Source: CAYRKT01 sp964425005 (GTDB lineage: Bacteria > Synergistota > Synergistia > CAYRKT01). Taken from it: DNA of 12,328 bases. The stretch spans positions 1-12,328 of the forward strand of contig CAYRKT010000048.1 of the NCBI GenBank assembly GCA_964425005.1, given 5' to 3'. Below, one piece after another: positions 6,599 through 12,328 of the stretch (position 1 is the stretch's first letter; each line of letters starts with the position of its first letter). The notes under the pieces were generated by a model. The model searched no databases and had not been told where the DNA came from. It saw nothing but the letters and a program-made list of their open reading frames with translations. The translations under genes and the position numbers were made by a program.

Positions 6599-7963
6599 TC
6601 AGGCGATCCCCGTCAGGGAGCTTATGCGATGGGAGATGGAGCTAGCCACCTCCTCCAGGATCCCCTCTTCCTCCGCCTCTATCAGGACCCTCACCAGCGG
6701 CTCCGTACCCGAGGGCCTGACGAATATCCTCCCCCTGCCCGTCAGCCTCTCCTCCCAGGAGGCTATCTCCTCCAGAAGCGCCGGGTGGGAGGGCAGGGAC
6801 CTCCTGAGGGAGGCGTCCTCCACCCGGAAGTTCAGGAGCCTCTGGTGGAACCGGGGGACCAGGTCGCTCAGATCCTCGAGCTTCAGGCCCAGCGCCGATA
6901 GGGCCCTCATCAGGAGCAGGGCCGTGAGCATCCCGTCCCCCGTGGAGGACAGGTCCAGGGCCACCACGTGCCCCGACTGCTCGCCCCCCAGCCTGGAGCC
7001 CACCTCCAGGGCCTTCTCCACCACGTATCTGTCCCCCACGGGGCAGCGAAACACCCTTATCCCCTCCTCTTGGAGCTTGGCCTCCAGCCCCATGTTGCTC
7101 ATGACCGTGGCCACCACCCCGGCCCCGAGCCTCCCCTCCCTCCGGTAGAACCTGGCGAGGGCGTAAAGCATCAGATCCCCGTCCACCGTCCTCCCCAAGG
7201 CGTCCACGAAGAGGACCCTGTCGCCGTCCCCGTCGTAGGCCACCCCGAAGTGGGCCCTCTCCTCCAGGACCCTGGACCTCAGGGCCTCCAGGTGGGTGAC
7301 CCCCACCCCCTGGTTTATGTTGCTCCCGTCCGGGGCGCACCCGATGAGGGATAGCCTAGCCCCCATGGCCTCGAAGAGCCTGGGGGCGATCTCCCAGCAC
7401 GCCCCGTTGGCGCAGTCCAGGACCACCCTCTTGCCGGACAGGTCCACCTCGGAGGCGAACCCCATCAGGAAGCCCTCGTAGAGCCCCTTCAGGGATCCGT
7501 CCTCCAGGACCCTTCCCACCCCCTGGGGGGCGCTTCTGAAGCCCTCCAGGTCCCCCTCGAAGAGGGACTCGACCTCCGCCTCCTCCTCGTCGGAGAGCTT
7601 GAACCCCCTGGAGTCGAAGAACTTGACCCCGTTGTACTCCGGCGGGTTGTGGGAGGCCGATATCACAGCCCCCCCGTCGAAGCCGGCCCTGGACGCCACG
7701 GTCGACACGCCCGGAGTGGGCATCACCCCCGCCGAGACCACCTCGACCCCTGCCGAGGCGAGCCCCGCCGAGAGGGCACACAGGAGCATGTCCCTGGAGC
7801 CCCTGGTGTCCGCGCCCAACACCACCCTGGGCCGATCCGAGCCCCGAGACCTCAAGAAGGCGCCGAAGGCAAGCCCGAGCCTCAGCACCGCCTCCGGCCG
7901 CATGTGTCCTCTGTTGGAGAGATCCCTAACGCCGTCGGTGCCGAACATCCTCCTGCTCGACAA
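6599..7963 (-). CDS. glmM: Phosphoglucosamine mutase
   Basis: Cytoplasmic enzyme that converts glucosamine-6-phosphate to glucosamine-1-phosphate on the way to UDP-GlcNAc for peptidoglycan and other glycans. At 454 residues it is the normal length. Four active-site signatures are intact: the phosphoserine loop ISASHNPPEYNGVKFF (S104), the Mg site DGDGDR (D244, D246, D248), the sugar-binding GGEQSGH (326-332) and the phosphate-binding RPSGTEP (416-422). The N-terminal FGTDGVR is typical of GlmM. The TTG at 7961-7963 has AGGAGGGA 7 nt upstream. The alternative ATG at 7946-7948 is preceded directly by AGGAGG with no spacer, so it is unlikely. It sits 19 nt after cdaR. In Firmicutes GlmM binds and restrains CdaA, and the same gene order here suggests the link may hold. 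Confidence 0.98.
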   Translation of the reverse strand: MSSRRMFGTDGVRDLSNRGHMRPEAVLRLGLAFGAFLRSRGSDRPRVVLGADTRGSRDMLLCALSAGLASAGVEVVSAGVMPTPGVSTVASRAGFDGGAVISASHNPPEYNGVKFFDSRGFKLSDEEEAEVESLFEGDLEGFRSAPQGVGRVLEDGSLKGLYEGFLMGFASEVDLSGKRVVLDCANGACWEIAPRLFEAMGARLSLIGCAPDGSNINQGVGVTHLEALRSRVLEERAHFGVAYDGDGDRVLFVDALGRTVDGDLMLYALARFYRREGRLGAGVVATVMSNMGLEAKLQEEGIRVFRCPVGDRYVVEKALEVGSRLGGEQSGHVVALDLSSTGDGMLTALLLMRALSALGLKLEDLSDLVPRFHQRLLNFRVEDASLRRSLPSHPALLEEIASWEERLTGRGRIFVRPSGTEPLVRVLIEAEEEGILEEVASSISHRISSLTGIA

Positions 7964-7970
7964 TACGCCA

Positions 7971-7978
7971 TCCCTCCT
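7971..7978 (-). promoter_or_regulatory. Shine-Dalgarno site deciding the glmM TTG start
   Basis: AGGAGGGA on the minus strand lies 7 nt before the TTG at 7961-7963, an ideal spacing. A second AGGAGG within codons 4-5 abuts the in-frame ATG at 7946-7948 with no spacer. The TTG is therefore the better start and adds five residues before the conserved FGTDG. Confidence 0.75.
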
Positions 7979-7982
7979 GCCC

Positions 7983-9203
7983 TTAATCCACCACGAAGGC
8001 CTTCACCCTCTCGGGGACGGCCCTGCCCGAGACCCCCTGCGGCAGCTCGAGCTGGACGAAGGCCTCCGTCTCCCTCTTCACCAGGTTGGTCACGTCCACG
8101 AAGGCCTTCACCGGGAAGCTCCCCTCCTTGACCGCCCTGAGGGCGCTGGGCCTTCCCTCCAGCGACGCGTCCACCCTCTCGGGGAGGAATCGCCACCCCC
8201 TGAACACGCCCCTTCCCCTCGGCTCCAGGGGGAGCCCCTGGAGCGTGAGCTTTTCCCTTCGCTCCTCCACCAGCAGCTCCACCCTCACCCTGTCGCCCTC
8301 CAGGGCCCTGAGCCCCTGGGGCAGGACGAGCCTCGCGTCGAAGGAGGCGCTTCCTATTATACTGGACAGGTCGAAGGAGGTGGTCCTGACCTCCTCCAAC
8401 CCCTTTAGGGCCGACTCCGGGCCCTCGAGGGTCACCTGGGAGGGGCTGTGCCTAAGGCCCACCAGCCGGTAGTCCTCCGGCACCTCCCCTGTGAGCTCCA
8501 GCCTCACCGGGACGGTCTTCCTCGGCCAACCCTCCTTGAGGGCGATCCTCGCCTTGACCCGGGGGGGTGAGACGGAGGTGTTGGTCACCTGGGCGGAGGA
8601 CTCCAGGACCACCGGCACCTCCACCTCGGAGGAGTCGGCCATCCCCTCCAGGTCCACCACCAGCTTGACCTCCTTTATGCTCCCCACCTCGTCCTCCGGG
8701 CCCCTCACCACGACGGAGTCGGGCTCCACCTCTATCCTGTCCACCAGGAAGCCCTCCATCGGCCTCCCGGTGGTGGATAGCACCACCGGCATGTTCTTCT
8801 CCAGCAGCCTCTTTATCTCCACCTCCACGGTGGTGGGATCCACGTTCCGGAGGGTTACGGTGGGGGGAATGAGGACCTCTATGGGCAGCCTGTAGAGGCC
8901 GCTTTTGAGGTTGGATAGGTTGACCGAACACCTTATCTGCTCGGGCCTTATGGTCTCTATGGTGGCCCTGCTGCCCGAGAGCTCTATCTTGACCTCCCTC
9001 TGCTTGGCCACGAAGGTCAGGTTATCCCCGAGGTTCAGAAAGGCTATGGGGACGGTCAGGGTAGCCGAGGCGTCCCTTATGAGCCCACCCCCCACGTAGG
9101 CCCACACCGTTATCCCCACCAGGAGGGATATCACCCGGAGGGCCCATCGGGAGGACCAGATCCTGTCCAGGTCGAACCTCCTCTGAGTTCTATCCCCTCT
9201 CAA
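7983..9203 (-). CDS. cdaR: CdaR-like YbbR-domain regulator of c-di-AMP synthesis
   Basis: Single-pass membrane protein with a large outer region; in Firmicutes CdaR binds CdaA and modulates diadenylate cyclase activity. It has 406 residues: a basic N-terminus, one membrane helix at about 21-38, then about 365 outer residues that I read as roughly four YbbR-type beta-rich repeats (about 42-125, 130-215, 220-310 and 315-402). Recurring features are short strands ending in patterns such as VVVRGPEDEV and VTLEGPESAL. YbbR proteins are poorly conserved in sequence, so the call rests partly on its place between cdaA and glmM. The TTG at 9201-9203 has GGAGGGA 7 nt upstream. The gene starts 14 nt inside the end of cdaA, which implies translational coupling. 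Confidence 0.9.
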   Translation of the reverse strand: MRGDRTQRRFDLDRIWSSRWALRVISLLVGITVWAYVGGGLIRDASATLTVPIAFLNLGDNLTFVAKQREVKIELSGSRATIETIRPEQIRCSVNLSNLKSGLYRLPIEVLIPPTVTLRNVDPTTVEVEIKRLLEKNMPVVLSTTGRPMEGFLVDRIEVEPDSVVVRGPEDEVGSIKEVKLVVDLEGMADSSEVEVPVVLESSAQVTNTSVSPPRVKARIALKEGWPRKTVPVRLELTGEVPEDYRLVGLRHSPSQVTLEGPESALKGLEEVRTTSFDLSSIIGSASFDARLVLPQGLRALEGDRVRVELLVEERREKLTLQGLPLEPRGRGVFRGWRFLPERVDASLEGRPSALRAVKEGSFPVKAFVDVTNLVKRETEAFVQLELPQGVSGRAVPERVKAFVVD

Positions 9204-10026
9204 GTCCGGATCCCTCCGAGCTCCTGGGGGGCAGGAAGAGGCGAAGCAATCCCTCCAGCAGAGGCCTCCTGGGTTCCTTCCCCCTGGAGTAGTAGTGGAG
9301 CAGTATCCTCTCGAGCTGCTTCAGCGACAGGTTCCTGGCGAGCTTCCCCCCGGCCGCCAGCGATATCTCCCCCCTCTCCTCGGAGATCACCAGCGACAGG
9401 GCGTCTGAGACCTCGGATATGCCCAGGGCCGCCCGATGCCTGGTGCCGAGCCAGGTCGAGAGGCTCGGGTCGTCGCTCAGGGGGAGGTAGCAGGCCGCGG
9501 CTATTACTCTGCTCCCATCTATCACCACGGCTCCGTCGTGGAGGGGGTTGTTGGGCCAGAATATGGATATGACGAGCTCGCTGCTGAGGATCGAATCCAG
9601 CAGCACGCCCCTGGACCAGTGCTCCTTGAGCCCTACCCTCCTCTGGAGGACCAGGAGCGCCCCGATCCTCTTGTCCTTCAGGTAGGCTATGGCCCTGACC
9701 AGCTCCCCTGCCCAGCGCTCGGCCTCCGCCTCCGACCTCTCGCCCCCGCCGACCAGCCCTCCCCTCCCTATCTCCTCGAAGATGCGGCGCAGCTCCGGCT
9801 GGAAGACTATGGGTATGACCACGAAGAGCCCCGCTATGAACCGGCTCATCAGAAAGCTGAAGGCCCGAAGGTCGGCCAGCTTGGCGAGCCCCCCCAGGAG
9901 CACCAGGAAGACTATCCCCCTGAGGAGGTGGACGGCCCGCGTCCCCGAGAGCAGAAGGAGCACCCGATACACCAGAAACGATATTATGAGCACGTCCAGG
10001 ACGTCCTTGAGGCTGGGCCAGTACAA
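9190..10026 (-). CDS. cdaA: Diadenylate cyclase CdaA (c-di-AMP synthase)
   Basis: Membrane enzyme that condenses two ATP into cyclic di-AMP, a second messenger that controls potassium/osmolyte transport and cell-wall balance in bacteria that have it. It has 278 residues, about the family norm. Three membrane helices lie at about 12-28, 35-52 and 57-76, followed by the linker FQPELRRIFEEIGRG and the DAC domain. The catalytic DGA motif is intact (PLHDGAVVI, D164-A166), as is the RHR motif (GTRHRAALG, R196-R198). The N-terminus (SLKDVLDVLIISFLVYR) matches the usual CdaA start. The TTG at 10024-10026 is forced, because the racemase TGA lies in frame two codons upstream. The Shine-Dalgarno site (GGTGGTG) is weaker than its neighbours', so it may rely on coupling to the racemase gene 3 nt before it. 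Confidence 0.97.
   Translation of the reverse strand: MYWPSLKDVLDVLIISFLVYRVLLLLSGTRAVHLLRGIVFLVLLGGLAKLADLRAFSFLMSRFIAGLFVVIPIVFQPELRRIFEEIGRGGLVGGGERSEAEAERWAGELVRAIAYLKDKRIGALLVLQRRVGLKEHWSRGVLLDSILSSELVISIFWPNNPLHDGAVVIDGSRVIAAACYLPLSDDPSLSTWLGTRHRAALGISEVSDALSLVISEERGEISLAAGGKLARNLSLKQLERILLHYYSRGKEPRRPLLEGLLRLFLPPRSSEGSGLERG
9211..9217 (-). promoter_or_regulatory. Shine-Dalgarno site of cdaR inside the cdaA coding end
   Basis: GGAGGGA on the minus strand lies 7 nt before the cdaR TTG at 9201-9203. It is embedded in the codons for the last residues of CdaA. This supports the TTG start and the 14-nt overlap of the two genes. Confidence 0.7.
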
Positions 10027-10029
10027 AGA

Positions 10030-11094
10030 TCACACCACCCTCTTCTCCACGTAGGGCGAGGTGAAGCAGGAGAGCATCCCGGGATAGTCCAGGGAGAAGG
10101 AGAGGACCTGCCCCACCTCCAGCCTCCCCCTGTAGCCCTCCACGTCCAGGACCGTGTGGTCGCTGGATGCCCCGAGCACCTCCACCCCCTCCTCGAGGGG
10201 GGTGAGCGACGAGGGGTGGACGTCCTGCTTCCCAAGGGCTAATAGAGCCCTCCTCCTCACGCCCCTGTCGACGAAGGCGGGCTTCCTGCCGAAGGCGTCT
10301 AGCCCCACCTCCCCTATGGGCACCGAGGGCTTCCTCTTGACCTCTATCACCTCGGCCTGCAGGCGCATGGTGTCCTGCCGGAGATACCCTATGACCCTGT
10401 CGCCGGTGGTGTCCCTGCCCAGGAGGATCGCCTCCCCTATGCGAAGCTGGTTGATGCCCGCGGGCATGGTGCCCTCCTCTACGAGCCTCAGTCCCACCGT
10501 GCCTGAGCCGGAGGCCACGGGCAACCCCTCGCCCAGCACCTCCTCAAGGGCCTCCTTCACCTCGAGCAGAAGCCCCATGTTCCTCGAATCGGGCAGCACG
10601 CCGCCGAAGCAGCCCACGTTGGTGGCGACCCCGATGGGCCTGACCCACCTGAGCCCCCTCAGGACCCTTCCGATGGAGCTGACCTCGTCCGGCCAGATCC
10701 CCTCCCTCAGGTCCCCCACGTCCACCATCAGGAGGGCCTGCACCCGCCTCCCCTCCGAGGCGCAGGCCTCGTCCAGCGCCCTGAGGACCTCGCCCTCGGA
10801 GACCAGCACCACGTCCGCTAGCCTCGCCACCTCCCCGATCCTCGAAGGGGAGGGTATCCGAAGCAGCATGAAGGGGCCCTTTAGGCCCGCCTCCCTCATC
10901 CTGGCTATGTTCTCGAGCCTGGAGTCGGCGAGCCCCGAGCACCCCCCTTCCAGCATGGCCGAGGCTATCCGCGGGTCGCCGCAGACCCCCTTCGTGACCC
11001 CGAAGACCTCCACGCCGGCCGACCTGCACAGGGAGCAGACCCTGGAGGAGTTCTCGGCTATGGAGCTTCGGGAGACCAGCAGGGCGGGCAACAA
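10030..11094 (-). CDS. Alanine/ornithine racemase-family PLP enzyme
   Basis: Fold type III PLP enzyme, closest by eye to the ornithine racemase (Orr)/YhfX group, so it probably racemises an amino acid; the substrate could be ornithine, lysine or alanine. It has 354 residues. The PLP lysine is K35 (VFGVTKGVCGDP). Other family marks are GLADSRLENI (54-63), LLMVDVGDLREGI (121-133), INQLRIGEAILLG (214-226), KPSVPIGEVGLDAFG (255-269) and EVLGASSDH (305-313). One motif departs from my memory of the family: where SGGNSS is usual, this protein has SGSGTV (195-200). The N-terminus also lacks the usual acidic start. The first of two tandem TTG codons (11092-11094) is chosen because of the spacing to a perfect Shine-Dalgarno site. 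As the first gene of the operon it may supply a D-amino acid for the wall, or serve amino-acid fermentation. Confidence 0.85.
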   Translation of the reverse strand: MLPALLVSRSSIAENSSRVCSLCRSAGVEVFGVTKGVCGDPRIASAMLEGGCSGLADSRLENIARMREAGLKGPFMLLRIPSPSRIGEVARLADVVLVSEGEVLRALDEACASEGRRVQALLMVDVGDLREGIWPDEVSSIGRVLRGLRWVRPIGVATNVGCFGGVLPDSRNMGLLLEVKEALEEVLGEGLPVASGSGTVGLRLVEEGTMPAGINQLRIGEAILLGRDTTGDRVIGYLRQDTMRLQAEVIEVKRKPSVPIGEVGLDAFGRKPAFVDRGVRRRALLALGKQDVHPSSLTPLEEGVEVLGASSDHTVLDVEGYRGRLEVGQVLSFSLDYPGMLSCFTSPYVEKRVV

Positions 11095-11098
11095 GGGG

Positions 11099-11108
11099 GA
11101 TCACCTCC
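11099..11108 (-). promoter_or_regulatory. Full-length Shine-Dalgarno site of the operon's first gene
   Basis: GGAGGTGATC on the minus strand matches the whole anti-Shine-Dalgarno sequence at the 3' end of bacterial 16S rRNA. It lies 5 nt before the first TTG (11092-11094) of the racemase gene and 8 nt before the second. Measured from GGAGG the spacing is 9 nt to the first TTG, which favours that one. Confidence 0.8.
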
Positions 11109-11111
11109 CGC

Positions 11112-11141
11112 TTGAAATCCGTACCTACACTATGATATGTT
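11112..11141 (+). promoter_or_regulatory. Candidate divergent promoter for the GT39 gene
   Basis: On the plus strand TTGAAA (11112-11117) and TATGTT (11136-11141) are separated by 18 nt. Transcription would start near 11148 and leave a leader of about 55 nt before the TTG at 11204. The -10 element overlaps the opposing promoter's -10, so the two would compete for polymerase. The match is weaker than that of the minus-strand promoter. Confidence 0.4.
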
Positions 11142-11160
11142 GGCCCAAAGGGGCTATCAA
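11132..11160 (-). promoter_or_regulatory. Sigma70-like promoter of the racemase-cdaA-PBP1A operon
   Basis: On the minus strand TTGATA (11155-11160) and TATCAT (11132-11137) are separated by exactly 17 nt (11138-11154). Each hexamer matches five of six consensus bases. Transcription should start near 11125, giving a leader of about 30 nt that holds only the strong ribosome-binding site. The next five downstream gene junctions are too short for a typical promoter, so this probably drives all seven genes. No operator or riboswitch is evident. Confidence 0.75.
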
Positions 11161-11189
11161 GACAGGGCATGAAGGGCCCGAGGCTCGTC

Positions 11190-11197
11190 GGGGTGAT
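11190..11197 (+). promoter_or_regulatory. Shine-Dalgarno site deciding the GT39 TTG start
   Basis: GGGGTGAT lies 6 nt before the TTG at 11204-11206. It resembles the GGAGGTGAT sites of the neighbouring genes. The only other start upstream in this frame that I find, ATG at 11132, has no such site and sits inside the predicted -10 elements. Confidence 0.55.
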
Positions 11198-11203
11198 GGG
11201 TCT

Positions 11204-12328
11204 TTGCGCGAAAAACCCTTGCTCTTTTTGGCGTTGCTCCTGGTCCTCTCCTGGGGGGCCTGGTCGGTCTGCCTGACCTACCCCGACGAGGGGAGGAACG
11301 CCTTCGCGGCCAGGGAGATGCTCCGCTCCGGCGACCTCGTAACCCCCACCTTCAACGGCGAGCCCAGGTTGGTCAAGCCCCCCTTGCTCTACTACCTCAT
11401 GCTGCCCTTCATGGCCCTGATCGGCCCGTCTGAGCTGGCGGCGAGGGCTCCCTCCATCCTTTCGGCCTTCGCCCTGACCCTCTTCCTCTACCTCAAGGGG
11501 AGGGCATATCTGGGGGAGAGGGGCGCCCTCCTGGCTTCTTCGGCCTTCGCCCTGAGCCCCCACGTGGCGCTGGAGGCCAGGGCCGCCGTGCCCGAGATGA
11601 CCATGGTCCTCTTCCAGTTCGCCTCGCTGGTGCTGTTGCTCGAGGGCTCTGGGCTGCTGGGGGGCGAGGGCGGACGCGGCAAGCTCGCGCTCGCCTGGCT
11701 GGCCTCGGGGCTTTCCGTCCTGGCCAAGGGTCCGGTCGGCTTTATCCTCCCGGCCCTCTCCGCCTCCCTCTTCGCCCTCCTTCGAGGTGGGTTGAGGGGC
11801 TTTTGGGGGCTCCTCAAGGCGGCCTTCCTGTCGCCGGGTCCGCTCCTCTTCCTGGCCGTGGTCCTGCCCTGGTATGGGGCCATGACGGCTCTGCACGGGA
11901 GGGCCTTCCTGGGGGTCTTCTTCCTGGAGAACAACTGGGGCAGGTGGAGCGGCTCGGCCGAATTCCACCCCTACCCCTTCTGGCAGGTCTACCTGCCCAC
12001 CCTGCTCCTGGCCTTCTGGCCGTGGTTTCCCCTGTTGCTCGGCCCCGCCGCCCTCTCGAGGCTTCGTCGGCCCACGCCCTTCGTCCTGGCGATGCTGGTG
12101 CACGGCCTTGTCACCGTGCTCTTCTACGGCGCGGCCGCCAACAAGCTCCACCACTACATGCTGGGCTCCTATCCGGCCCTGTTCTGCGCCGTGGCCTTCG
12201 CCCTTCCGGAGCGGATGGAGGGCCTCGGGAGGATCGCCTCCCTCTCCTCCTCCGTCCTCGAGCTGCTCTCGGGCGCCTTCGCTCTGCTGCGCCTTGGCCC
12301 CCTGGGGCTCGGGGCAGGGGGTTTCTTC
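11204..12328 (+). CDS. GT39/ArnT-like membrane glycosyltransferase (3' partial)
   Basis: Multi-pass GT-C fold enzyme of the ArnT/PMT type, which moves a sugar from a polyprenyl-phosphate carrier to lipid A, protein or another envelope acceptor on the outer face of the membrane. The frame runs open to the right edge; 375 residues are visible of a family usually about 500-600 long. A first membrane helix lies at about 5-24. It is followed by the catalytic-loop acidic pair D28-E29 (YPDEGRNAFAAREML) and the VKPPLLYYL motif (K58), both typical of the family. Later come EARAAVPEMTMV, LAKGPVG, ENNWGRW and AANKLHHYMLGSYPALF, among many hydrophobic helices. TTG at 11204 is preferred to ATG at 11132. 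It is divergent from the cell-wall operon. Donor and acceptor cannot be read from the sequence. Confidence 0.85.
   Translation, partial: MREKPLLFLALLLVLSWGAWSVCLTYPDEGRNAFAAREMLRSGDLVTPTFNGEPRLVKPPLLYYLMLPFMALIGPSELAARAPSILSAFALTLFLYLKGRAYLGERGALLASSAFALSPHVALEARAAVPEMTMVLFQFASLVLLLEGSGLLGGEGGRGKLALAWLASGLSVLAKGPVGFILPALSASLFALLRGGLRGFWGLLKAAFLSPGPLLFLAVVLPWYGAMTALHGRAFLGVFFLENNWGRWSGSAEFHPYPFWQVYLPTLLLAFWPWFPLLLGPAALSRLRRPTPFVLAMLVHGLVTVLFYGAAANKLHHYMLGSYPALFCAVAFALPERMEGLGRIASLSSSVLELLSGAFALLRLGPLGLGAGGFF

Noticed and set aside
8356..8361. A perfect TATAAT on the minus strand inside cdaR, a possible internal promoter for glmM
   Set aside because: No -35-like hexamer lies 16-18 nt upstream (ACCACC is found) and there is no extended -10 TG. 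The bases are explained by the Ser-Ile-Ile codons.
11132..11134. ATG at 11132 as the start of the GT39 gene
   Set aside because: It has no Shine-Dalgarno site, lies inside the predicted -10 elements, and would add a hydrophilic 24-residue leader; TTG at 11204 has a well-spaced site.
11196..11276. A 26-codon ATG frame overlapping the start of the GT39 gene, with three Cys
   Set aside because: The Shine-Dalgarno-like bases abut its ATG without a spacer, and the codons are simply the GT39 signal-helix codons read in another frame.
10544..12154. A 536-codon minus-strand frame spanning the racemase, the promoter region and the GT39 gene
   Set aside because: It covers the divergent promoters and an evident plus-strand membrane protein gene; the product is Gly/Glu/Gln-rich without domains. 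The plus-strand frame from 11204 to the edge carries the real family motifs.

Overview
The window is about 12.3 kb of GC-rich, gene-dense bacterial chromosome. It holds ten protein genes and almost no non-coding DNA. Arginine is written mostly as AGG, glutamate as GAG and glycine as GGG, and most genes start at TTG behind strong Shine-Dalgarno sites. Together with the gene mix (a Cache-type chemoreceptor, an ornithine/alanine racemase-family enzyme, a Thermotoga-like SpeD and a c-di-AMP locus) this suggests an anaerobic, perhaps thermophilic, member of the Synergistota such as a Thermanaerovibrio relative. That placement is inference from style and gene content, not from a database match.

Layout. 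From 1 to 2264 (+) runs the 3' part of a methyl-accepting chemotaxis protein, cut by the left edge. Its TGA stop overlaps the likely TTG start of tadA (2261-2740, +). tadA ends tail-to-tail with the minus-strand operon: one CTAG tetranucleotide holds both stop codons. From 11094 down to 2737 (-) runs a tight seven-gene operon: alanine/ornithine-racemase-family enzyme, cdaA, cdaR, glmM, glyA, speD and a class A penicillin-binding protein (PBP1A type). Gaps are 3, -14, 19, 16, 24 and 3 nt. A good sigma70-like promoter (TTGATA, 17 nt, TATCAT) lies just upstream at 11132-11160. Divergent from it, starting near 11204 (+) and cut by the right edge, is a GT39/ArnT-like membrane glycosyltransferase; its candidate promoter overlaps the operon promoter.

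How the genes fit. cdaA-cdaR-glmM is the known c-di-AMP/cell-wall module: CdaA makes c-di-AMP, CdaR modulates it from outside the membrane, and GlmM makes glucosamine-1-phosphate for UDP-GlcNAc and is known to bind CdaA in Firmicutes. Here it is transcriptionally joined to a possible D-amino-acid source (the racemase), one-carbon/glycine supply (GlyA), polyamine synthesis (SpeD) and a peptidoglycan polymerase (PBP1A). The envelope theme continues in the divergent glycosyltransferase. The most unusual points are the near-universal TTG start codons (six of seven in the operon, probably eight of the nine genes whose starts are visible), the make-up of the extended c-di-AMP operon, and the altered motif in the racemase. 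I see no mobile element, CRISPR array, rRNA, tRNA or defence system, and no gene-free stretch over 300 nt; the largest gap is the 109-nt divergent promoter region.
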